Part shown: piece after piece, positions 1 through 4,085 of the stretch | Layout: the number at the start of each line of letters is the position of its first letter | How positions within the stretch are numbered: position 1 is the first letter of the stretch | DNA from: Gemmatimonadota bacterium | GTDB taxonomy: Bacteria > Gemmatimonadota > Gemmatimonadetes > Gemmatimonadales > GWC2-71-9 | Direction of reading: 5' to 3' | DNA: 6,225 nucleotides | Assembly: GCA_025361465.1 (NCBI GenBank) | Contig: JANYAG010000035.1 | Span: 1-6,225, forward strand | The notes under the pieces: model-generated | Seen by the model: only the letters and a program-made list of their open reading frames with translations | The model's database searches: none | Told to the model about the DNA's origin: nothing | Position numbers and translations under genes: made by a program

Positions 1-116
1 CTGTCAACCCATCCATGTATCTCCCATCCCTCAGCCGCGAGGTCGATCATTCGGTCCAACGTCGACAACGCCTGGCCGGTGTGGATTGCAGCGATGGACG
101 CGAGGCGCTCGACAAC
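1..116 (-). pseudogene. Fragment of an unidentified protein gene, cut by an IS end
   Basis: Reading the minus strand from 116 down to 3 gives 38 codons without a stop. The translation looks like a real protein: it begins VVERLASIAAIHTGQALS and ends AEGWEIHGWVD. The alternation of small hydrophobic and charged residues and the Gly-Trp pairs are unlike the shadow frames here. The 5' side is lost where the tandem IS ends begin at about 116, and the 3' side lies beyond the left edge. No start codon or ribosome binding site is visible. I do not recognise the family with certainty; it resembles the C-terminal region of some helical hypothetical proteins. The same frame continues upstream into the IS sequence without a stop as far as the transposase TAA at 204-206, so the exact junction is inferred from where the repeat begins. 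Confidence 0.4.
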
Positions 117-214
117 TGACCTTGGTCCCGTAAGTAGGCAGTCGGTCGCGAGAGTTACGCCGCTTCTGACCTTGGTCCCGTAAGTAGACAGTCGGTCGTC
201 GAGTTAAGCGGCTT
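116..214. repeat. Tandem duplication of the IS3 element end (about 50 bp x 2)
   Basis: Two copies of the IS outer end lie head to tail, at 116-165 and 166-214. The first 33 bases (116-148 and 166-198) differ at one position. The rest agrees with two substitutions and a small indel, ending GAGTTACGCCGCTT in copy 1 and GAGTTAAGCGGCTT in copy 2. Copy 2 runs into the transposase stop codon; copy 1 is isolated. The divergence shows the copies are not a fresh duplication. The likely source is a second, related IS inserted at or beside the end of an earlier one, with most of the earlier copy lost later. Confidence 0.8.
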
Positions 215-738
215 CGGCGATCGCTTTCCCCTGACAGATGTCCTGGTACTCCTTGGGGGTCAGGTGCCCCAGGGAGCTGTGCGGACGGACGGTATTGTAC
301 TCCTCCCGCCACACGTCGATTTGCTGCTGCGCGTCGGCCAGCGACACGAACTGATTCACATTCAAACACTCGTCGCGTAATTTGCCGTTGAAGCTCTCAA
401 TGTAGCCGTTATCCGTGGGTTTGCCGGGCCGCGTGAAATCCAGCTGCACGCCCCGCCGCCACGCCCACTCTTCCAGGGCCCGCGACATGAACTCCGTGCC
501 GTGATCGACGGTGATCGAGCGGGGTGCCGTGCCGTCGCCAATCGCCCGATCCAGGGCCTCCGCGACGTCACTGCCTCGCAGGCTAATCCCACACCTCAAG
601 ATCGGGCTGGAGCGACTCCACTGATCGACCACCGTGAGCACCCGAAACGGTCGGCCATCCGTCAGCTGATCGTGGACGAAATCCATACTCCACCGGTCCC
701 GCGGGCCCTGCGCGAGTGGGGCCGGCGCACGCTGACGC
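204..738 (-). pseudogene. IS3-family transposase OrfB, C-terminal catalytic fragment
   Basis: The fragment encodes the integrase-like DDE domain of an IS3-family transposase close to the IS2/IS407-type OrfB proteins. Recognisable blocks are RWSMDFVHDQLTDGR, SITVDHGTEF, NGYIESFNGKLRDECLN and YNTVRPHSSLGHLTP. The catalytic triad is intact: Asp at 681-683, Asp at 504-506 and Glu at 396-398. The 35 residues between the second Asp and the Glu fit the DD(35)E signature of the family. The stop is TAA at 204-206. About 177 codons remain of an OrfB that normally has 270 to 300. The reading frame stays open upstream as far as 1679, but that stretch is antisense to the higA and DUF433 genes and has no transposase similarity, so I exclude it. 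No start codon with a ribosome binding site belongs to the fragment. Confidence 0.85.
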
Positions 739-914
739 AACTCAATCGGGTGCGAGACCTCCGCGAGTTGAGCGTCCCCCCGGGCAATCGCCTCGAACGC
801 CTGAAAGGCGACCGCGCCGGCCAGCACAGCATCCGCATCAATGACCAATTCCGGGTCTGTTTCCGGTGGGAGGACGGGTATGCCGACGAAGTTGAAGTCA
901 CAGACTACCACTAA
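735..914 (+). pseudogene. higB: HigB/RelE-type toxin, 5'-truncated by the IS
   Basis: HigB toxins are ribosome-dependent mRNA endonucleases of the RelE superfamily, encoded just upstream of a HigA antitoxin. The last 58 or so residues are a clear match: PPGNRLERLKGDRAGQHSIR, then INDQFRVCFRW and the closing DYH, all hallmarks of the plasmid-maintenance killer family. A full protein has about 92 residues, so about 35 N-terminal residues are gone, replaced by sequence antisense to the IS3 transposase. The open frame continues back to an ATG at 501, giving a 137-residue chimera, but that start has no ribosome binding site and the first 75 residues are a transposase shadow. The stop TAA (912-914) lies inside higA, as in normal higBA pairs. 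The toxin is most likely inactive because the first helices are missing. Boundary uncertainty is about 10 bases. Confidence 0.78.
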
Positions 915-1251
915 GGGCGCACGGGGCGGATCGCTCGTCCAGCGGCGCCTGCCGACGCATCTGCCTCCGACGCATCCCGGCGAGATGCTGCGGGAGGAGT
1001 TCCTCGTGCCCTTGGGTATCACGCAGTCCGCGTTCGCGGCTCGGCTCGGCGTCTCCTTTCCCCGTCTGAACGAGGTCATCAACGGGAAGCGGGCGGTGAC
1101 GCCGGATACCGCACTTCGCCTGGCACGGGTCCTCGGCATGAGCGCCGACTTCTGGCTCGGGCTACAGCAGGATTGGGATCTCTGGCACGCCCTGCGGTCC
1201 GACGATGCGGCGGAGATCGCCCACTTGCAGCCGCTGCGGCACGCGAGCTGA
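880..1251 (+). CDS. higA: HigA-family antitoxin (XRE-type HTH)
   Basis: This gene encodes a 123-residue antitoxin that would bind its own promoter and neutralise HigB. Residues 31-41 hold the family opening THPGEMLREEF. A Cro/C1-type helix-turn-helix covers about residues 48-71 (TQSAFAARLGVS, then NEVINGKRAVTPDTALRLAR), followed by the family block SADFWLGLQQDWDLW at 88-102. I chose ATG 880 because GGGAGG (868-873) stands six bases upstream. The frame remains open to an ATG at 841, but that start would lie deep inside higB. The gene overlaps the higB remnant by 35 bp, so it was translationally coupled to the toxin. It is complete although its partner is truncated, making it an orphan antitoxin. 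Its native promoter upstream of higB is gone, so expression would depend on read-through or on an unseen promoter. The stop at 1249-1251 lies 6 bases before the attC1 site. Confidence 0.9.
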   Translation: MPTKLKSQTTTKGARGGSLVQRRLPTHLPPTHPGEMLREEFLVPLGITQSAFAARLGVSFPRLNEVINGKRAVTPDTALRLARVLGMSADFWLGLQQDWDLWHALRSDDAAEIAHLQPLRHAS

Positions 1252-1256
1252 GGGCA

Positions 1257-1306
1257 CGCTAACAGGCGCTTGCTGCCGGCGAGGCCTGAAGTGCTCGGCG
1301 TTAGGC
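1257..1306 (+). other. attC1 integron recombination site (after higA)
   Basis: This is a 50-bp attC-like site. The left core CGCTAAC (1257-1263) pairs with the right core GTTAGGC (1300-1306), a perfect GTTRRRY box. Inside, GCGCTT (1266-1271) and C1273 pair with GAAGTGC (1288-1294), leaving G1272 as an extrahelical base, as in attC2. Spacers are 2 nt (AG) on the left and 5 nt (TCGGC) on the right, the same lengths as in the other two sites. The left core is degenerate at its first two bases, and the central stem is short and imperfect. Integrase would cut between G1300 and T1301, so the next cassette begins at 1301. Confidence 0.75.
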
Positions 1307-1328
1307 CCACACCATATGAACTTCGGTG

Positions 1329-1356
1329 CCGCGCCGTCAGGGCGCGCGGGTATATT
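1329..1356 (+). promoter_or_regulatory. Possible cassette promoter region of the DUF433/DUF5615 module
   Basis: A TATATT hexamer (1351-1356) lies 31 bases before the ATG at 1388 and could be a -10 box. No convincing -35 box stands 16 to 18 bases upstream. Just before it, GCGCC and GGCGC (within 1329-1348) form a GC-rich hairpin with a short loop, which could be an operator or chance in GC-rich DNA. A strong ribosome binding site, AGGAGGG (1375-1381), follows six bases before the start codon. Confidence 0.35.
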
Positions 1357-1387
1357 GGGGAGTCGGCCTCGGCCAGGAGGGTAGGCC

Positions 1388-1612
1388 ATGATCGCTCGGA
1401 CCGAAGTGATTCACACAGACCCCAACATCTTGAGCGGCACCCCCGTGTTCGTCGGGACGCGCGTGCCCGCCCAATCGCTTTTTGACTACCTCGAAGGCGG
1501 CGAGACGCTCGACGAGTTCCTGCACCAGTTCCCCTCCGTGACCCGCGAGCAAGCGATCGCGGCGCTCGACCTGGCCCGCGATTCGGTCTTGGCCGGTGCG
1601 CGTCCTGCTTGA
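1388..1612 (+). CDS. DUF433-domain antitoxin (VapB45-like)
   Basis: This 74-residue protein is a typical DUF433 (PF04255) antitoxin, a small winged-helix-like DNA-binding protein that pairs with DUF5615 toxins. Its core covers nearly the whole chain: HTDPNILSGTPVFVGTRVPA (residues 9-28), FDYLEGGETLDEFLHQFPSV (32-51) and REQAIAALDLAR (53-64). These correspond to the family pattern of a DP-I-x-G-P-x-x-x-GTR-V block followed by a hydrophobic helical half. The start ATG is supported by AGGAGGG six bases upstream. The gene is the first in its cassette and overlaps the next gene by 17 bp. It probably represses its own promoter together with the toxin, as is usual for such modules, but no operator is proven here. 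Confidence 0.88.
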   Translation: MIARTEVIHTDPNILSGTPVFVGTRVPAQSLFDYLEGGETLDEFLHQFPSVTREQAIAALDLARDSVLAGARPA

Positions 1613-1916
1613 TGAGAATCTCCCCCACGACTTGATGGGGTTGCTCGTCGGCCATGCGGCCGAGACGGTGGCCGGGCAAGGCTGGGCCGGCGTGCGGAAT
1701 GGCGAGCTCCTCAAGCGGGCCAGCGGTGCCTTTGATGCCTTCCTCACCATGGATCGTCGGCTACCCGCTCAGCAACAGATCGCGCAGTTGCCGTTCGGGG
1801 TCCTGCTCCTGGTCGCCCCCTCGAATCGCCTGATCCACCTCCGACCGCTCGTGCCGGAAGTCCTGCGAATCTTGCCGACTTTGACGGCGGGCTCGGTGCA
1901 TGTGGTTGGGGCATGA
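1596..1916 (+). CDS. DUF5615 PIN-like toxin (VapC45-like)
   Basis: This 106-residue protein belongs to the DUF5615 (PF18480) PIN-like family, putative RNases that are the toxin partners of DUF433 proteins. The N-terminus RVLLDENLPHDL carries the first acidic site (Asp6, Glu7), NGELL at 35-39 supplies Glu37, and FDAFLTMDRRL holds Asp47 and Asp53. These acidic residues would coordinate the metal in a PIN fold. The start is GTG at 1596, inside the end of the antitoxin gene, which puts the family's conserved first strand at residue 2 and implies translational coupling. The length is normal for the family. The stop codon TGA (1914-1916) lies inside the left core of attC2, so the gene ends exactly where its recombination site begins. 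The target RNA cannot be told from the sequence. Confidence 0.85.
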   Translation: MRVLLDENLPHDLMGLLVGHAAETVAGQGWAGVRNGELLKRASGAFDAFLTMDRRLPAQQQIAQLPFGVLLLVAPSNRLIHLRPLVPEVLRILPTLTAGSVHVVGA

Positions 1917-2025
1917 CAAGCGCTTGCTGCCGACGAAGCCAGAGCGGTTCGGCCGCCGCGTTTAGCTAGTTTGGGGATGGCGGCGGCCTCGCCAGGCCTC
2001 GCGGCAGAAGCGCAGGGCGTTAGAT
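1911..2025 (+). other. attC2 integron recombination site (after the DUF5615 toxin)
   Basis: This is the best-formed attC of the three, 115 bp long. The left core GCATGAC (1911-1917) is degenerate and contains the stop codon of the toxin gene; the right core GTTAGAT (2019-2025) is a perfect GTTRRRY. Between them, GCGCTT (1920-1925) plus CTGCCG (1927-1932) pair without mismatch with CGGCAGAAGCGC (2002-2013), leaving G1926 unpaired as the extrahelical base that integrases use for orientation. A second perfect stem, GGCCGCCGC (1951-1959) with GCGGCGGCC (1980-1988), forms the tip region. Left spacer 2 nt (AA), right spacer 5 nt (AGGGC). The predicted cut is between G2019 and T2020. Confidence 0.85.
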
Positions 2026-2033
2026 GGCTTGTC

Positions 2034-2069
2034 TTGCGGTTGGCCTCCGGGTGTGGTACATTGTCTTAC
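2034..2069 (+). promoter_or_regulatory. Promoter of the RHH/PIN module, apparently leaderless
   Basis: TTGCGG (2034-2039) and TACATT (2057-2062) are separated by 17 bases. The -10 box is preceded by TGG, giving an extended -10 motif TGGTACATT (2054-2062). Transcription would start at about 2069-2070, on or next to the ATG at 2070. No Shine-Dalgarno sequence is present, which agrees with a leaderless transcript. The promoter begins only 9 bases after the attC2 right core, so the cassette carries its own promoter. Confidence 0.6.
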
Positions 2070-2291
2070 ATGAAGACCTCGACCGTCACGATCCGCCTGG
2101 ATGCAAAGCTCCAACGCGACCTCGACCGCCTCAGTCGGCAGCTGGGCCGCAGCCGGAGTGACTTGGTCCGCGATGCGGTCCGGCGCCAGATCGCGCTCCT
2201 CCGTTTTGAGCAGATCCGCCGCGAACTGCTCCCCTTGGCGGAGGCCCAGGGCATCCTCACCGATGAGGATGTGTTCAAGATCGTTTCGTGA
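2070..2291 (+). CDS. Ribbon-helix-helix (CopG-type) antitoxin
   Basis: This 73-residue protein would be the DNA-binding antitoxin for the PIN toxin that follows. Residues 4-10 (STVTIRL) form the DNA-contacting strand. Residues 12-24 and 27-43 form the two helices of a ribbon-helix-helix fold, with the usual G-R-S-R-S-D-L turn between them. The tail ending LTDEDVFKIVS is the flexible part that typically occupies the toxin's active site. The frame is open from 1971, but that stretch lies in attC2. ATG 2070 is chosen because the strand begins immediately after it and the promoter at 2034-2062 would start transcription there. The stop TGA overlaps the toxin's GTG start as GTGA, so the two are translationally coupled. 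I give no gene symbol because several vapB-like families share this architecture. Confidence 0.88.
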   Translation: MKTSTVTIRLDAKLQRDLDRLSRQLGRSRSDLVRDAVRRQIALLRFEQIRRELLPLAEAQGILTDEDVFKIVS

Positions 2292-2692
2292 AGGTCTTTC
2301 TGGACACCAACGTGCTGGTCAGTGCCTTCACCGCCCGGGGGCTGTGCACGGACCTGCTCCGGTTTCTGCTCGCGGAACACGACGTCATGACTGGCGAGGT
2401 CAACCTAGTGGAATTGCGGCGCGTGCTGACCGAGCACTTTCACGCGTCGGATCGCCAGCTGGCATTCGTGGAGCGCCAGTTGCGTGACCAACTGGTCGTC
2501 CCGCGCCCAACGGCCCCAAGTCCACTTCCCCTCCGTGACCCTGATGATGCCTGGGTGTTGGCCTCTGCCATCGCGGGGGCGGCGGACGTGTTGGTGACTG
2601 GGGACAAGGACCTGTTGACCGTGGCGGCCCACTCGCCGCTGCCGATTCTCTCACCGCGTGAAGCCTGGGAGCGGCTCCGGTCCGCGGAGTAA
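2288..2692 (+). CDS. PIN-domain toxin, VapC/COG1569-like RNase
   Basis: This 134-residue PIN-domain protein is a likely metal-dependent RNase, toxin of the module. Its opening MKVFLDTNVLVSAF (Asp6) is the PIN signature. Further acidic residues are Glu42 in NLVELRRVL, Asp84, Asp86 and Asp87 in RDPDDAWVLASAI, and Asp106 and Asp108 in LVTGDKDLL. This arrangement, with LRDPDD before the helix and TGDKDLL after it, fits the group of putative toxins of the PIN family related to COG1569. The start is GTG 2288, overlapping the antitoxin stop. All expected acidic residues are present, so the toxin appears intact. Nine bases after its stop codon the inverted repeat of an IS481-family element begins. 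The module's own attC (attC3) lies 1.3 kb further on, behind that element. Confidence 0.9.
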   Translation: MKVFLDTNVLVSAFTARGLCTDLLRFLLAEHDVMTGEVNLVELRRVLTEHFHASDRQLAFVERQLRDQLVVPRPTAPSPLPLRDPDDAWVLASAIAGAADVLVTGDKDLLTVAAHSPLPILSPREAWERLRSAE

Positions 2693-2701
2693 GCATGAGC
2701 G

Positions 2702-2746
2702 ACCGGGCAGATAGGTAACACAATAAACCGGGTACATGGGTAACAC
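2702..2746 (+). repeat. IS481 left terminal repeat with two 20-bp subunits
   Basis: This terminal inverted repeat is itself a tandem pair. ACCGGGCAGATAGGTAACAC (2702-2721) and ACCGGGTACATGGGTAACAC (2727-2746) agree at 17 of 20 positions with a period of 25 bp. They probably are two transposase binding sites, the inner one about two helical turns from the end. Confidence 0.8.
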
Positions 2747-2763
2747 TTTCTCGGGGCTCCCGG

Positions 2764-3915
2764 TCAGCTCCGAATGACGTACTTGCGTTCATCGAATCTA
2801 GCGATCAGCACGTTACAGAAGTAGATCGACCAAATGCCATCCTCCACTTCATCGAGTCCCACGTCATAGCCTTCCAGTGGTGTGGCGAGGAAAAGCAGCT
2901 TGTTCCCGAAGCGCAATGTCCCGCCGCTGGTGATGCGCTTCACGAGATAGTGTCCAGGATATTCGATGGGTGGCAAGCGTGTCGGGTACGGTCGCGGTGA
3001 CGCGTGATAGTGTGAGGCGGGTGTATCGCCGTTCAGGGTGCCGTGCGGTCGGATCTCATTGTATTCTGGGCGAAAGCCATCAAAGGCCCGTTGTTGGGCT
3101 CGCAATGTGGCGCGCGGTGGACGAATGGCTTCCGCGTTGAGCGTCTTGTGCATGCGCTCGTGCGCACCATTCTGTTGCGGGTGTGCTGGCAGGATGCGTT
3201 GGTGTTGAATGCCGAGTCGGATCCACCAGACGTTAAGCTGGGAGAGCCCGTGAATGGCCTGTGTTGCGAACGGGACGCCGTTGTCGGTGCGGATGGCGCG
3301 CGGTAAGCCGTATTCGCGAAAGGTGCGCTCAAACGCCGGCTTGGCGCCCACGGTCTGGACATTCCGCAAGCTGTGGCACGTCAGCAGGAAGCGCGAATGC
3401 TGATCCGAAATCGTCAGCGGATAGCAGTAGACCCCATCGCCGGTGCGACATTGCCCTTTGAAATCGGCCGCCCAAATATCGTTGGGCGCAGTGGTGATCG
3501 GGGGCACGGTACCGGGATGATCGGGACGGCGCCGACGTCGGCGCTTCGTCACCAGGCCTTCGCGTACCAGCAGATCACCGATAGTGCTGATGGCCGGCCA
3601 CTCGGTGATGCGCCGATGTCGTCGCTCGAGGAATTGCAACAGCTTCTTGGGACCCCACTGCGGATGTTTCCGTCGCGTGGTGCAGAGGAGGTCGGCAACG
3701 GCCGTCGAGATGCGATGCGGACAATGGTGCGGAGCGCGACTCCGATCGGCGAGTGCCGCGCGTCCACCTGCTTCGACGCGTTCGAGCCACTTGTACCCCG
3801 ATTTGCGGCTGATGCCGTAGCGCTCACACAGCTCGGTCATCGAATACAACCCCGCGCGGACATCCGCGATGAAGCGCTCGCGTTGTTCCATAGGTGCAGT
3901 CTCCAACCACGGCAT
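2764..3915 (-). CDS. IS481-family transposase
   Basis: This 383-residue DDE transposase moves the surrounding element. The N-terminus carries a helix-turn-helix region (about 25-60: SMTELCERYGISRKSGYKWL, then ADRSR), continues with RRKHPQWGPKKLL (81-93) and a highly basic linker of consecutive arginines at 125-130, followed by the integrase-like catalytic core. Catalytic residues are Asp151 in WAADFKG, Asp211 in IRTDNGVPFA and Glu253 in NGAHERMHKTL. A C-terminal region from about 310 continues to the end. I chose the ATG at 3913-3915 because GGAGGT (complement of 3921-3926) lies five bases upstream and MPWLETAPMEQR is the usual family start. An in-frame ATG at 3952-3954 has no ribosome binding site and lies inside the terminal repeat. 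No frameshift or stop interrupts the gene. Confidence 0.93.
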   Translation of the reverse strand: MPWLETAPMEQRERFIADVRAGLYSMTELCERYGISRKSGYKWLERVEAGGRAALADRSRAPHHCPHRISTAVADLLCTTRRKHPQWGPKKLLQFLERRHRRITEWPAISTIGDLLVREGLVTKRRRRRRPDHPGTVPPITTAPNDIWAADFKGQCRTGDGVYCYPLTISDQHSRFLLTCHSLRNVQTVGAKPAFERTFREYGLPRAIRTDNGVPFATQAIHGLSQLNVWWIRLGIQHQRILPAHPQQNGAHERMHKTLNAEAIRPPRATLRAQQRAFDGFRPEYNEIRPHGTLNGDTPASHYHASPRPYPTRLPPIEYPGHYLVKRITSGGTLRFGNKLLFLATPLEGYDVGLDEVEDGIWSIYFCNVLIARFDERKYVIRS

Positions 3916-3947
3916 GGCCAACCTCCGGTAGGTCAGCCAGGGTAGCC

Positions 3948-3992
3948 GTGTCACCCATGTTGCCGGTATACTCTGTCAACTATCTACCCGGT
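3948..3992 (-). repeat. IS481 right terminal repeat with two 20-bp subunits
   Basis: On the minus strand ACCGGGTAGATAGTTGACAG (3992-3973) is followed after 5 bases by ACCGGCAACATGGGTGACAC (3967-3948), the same period of 25 as at the other end. The outer copy contains TTGACA on the minus strand, which could serve as a -35 box for the transposase gene, but I cannot point to a matching -10. Confidence 0.75.
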
Positions 3993-4007
3993 TTGCACCT
4001 CCAAGAC

Positions 4008-4085
4008 ACCTAACAAGCGCTTGCTGCGGTCGAGACCTGACTTGTTGGCTTGCGCGGTGGTTGGATCGTGCGGCAAGTGCTCGAC
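4008..4085 (+). other. attC3 site without its right core (array boundary)
   Basis: The left core ACCTAAC (4008-4014) is a perfect RYYYAAC box. AGCGCTTGCTGC (4016-4027) pairs over 12 positions with GCGGCAAGTGCT (4070-4081), with two G-T wobbles and no mismatch. The left spacer is AA, and the 5-nt right spacer is TCGAC (4081-4085), matching TCGGC in attC1. The right core should then stand at 4086-4092, but the sequence is CGCCACC, with no GTT. The site also lacks the extrahelical G seen in attC1 and attC2. It is therefore a damaged attC whose right end was lost, probably by a deletion or rearrangement at 4085-4086. An in-stem GTTGGAT at 4060-4066 is an alternative right core, but it would abandon the strong stem. 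Confidence 0.72.

Larger units (their letters stand above)
116..738 (-). mobile_element. IS3-family element, one end and 3' half only
   Basis: This is the right-hand part of an IS3-family insertion sequence, read on the minus strand. It holds the C-terminal catalytic half of the OrfB transposase and, beyond its stop codon, the outer end of the element beginning TGACCTTGGTCCCGTAAG. That end is present twice (116-165 and 166-214). A complete element of this family is about 1.2 to 1.5 kb with orfA and orfB; here orfA, the N-terminal part of orfB and the other inverted repeat are missing. The break at about 728-741 leads straight into a toxin gene fragment on the opposite strand. The exact breakpoint is inferred from where transposase-like sequence stops and HigB-like sequence starts. 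The element cannot move by itself. Confidence 0.75.
2702..3992 (-). mobile_element. Complete IS481-family insertion sequence
   Basis: The element is about 1.29 kb and contains a single transposase gene on the minus strand. Its ends are imperfect inverted repeats of 45 bp (2702-2746 and the complement of 3948-3992), 36 of 45 bases matching, both opening with ACCGGG. The true tips may lie a few bases further out, since many IS481 elements begin with TG, and TG occurs on both sides (2696-2697 on the plus strand; the complement of 3996-3997). I see no convincing target duplication. The insertion lies between the PIN toxin stop codon and attC3, so it splits the cassette without breaking a gene or the recombination site. 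Intact ends and an intact transposase frame suggest it may still be active. Confidence 0.88.

Noticed and set aside
743..1679. Upstream extension of the minus-strand transposase frame (open back to 1679).
   Set aside because: It has no transposase similarity and is antisense to the higB remnant, higA and the DUF433 gene. The long frame is a GC-rich shadow.
3373..3945. A 190-codon plus-strand open frame.
   Set aside because: It lies antisense inside the IS481 transposase gene, which has full family motifs; it has no ribosome binding site or recognisable domain.
2693..4000. Target-site duplication flanking the IS481 element.
   Set aside because: The bases outside the two ends (GAGCG on the left, TTGCA on the right) do not match, with or without shifting to a TG tip.
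4060..4066. GTTGGAT as the right core of attC3.
   Set aside because: It fits GTTRRRY, but the arm next to it does not pair with the left arm, whereas GCGGCAAGTGCT (4070-4081) pairs over 12 positions and has the right spacer. Kept only as an alternative.
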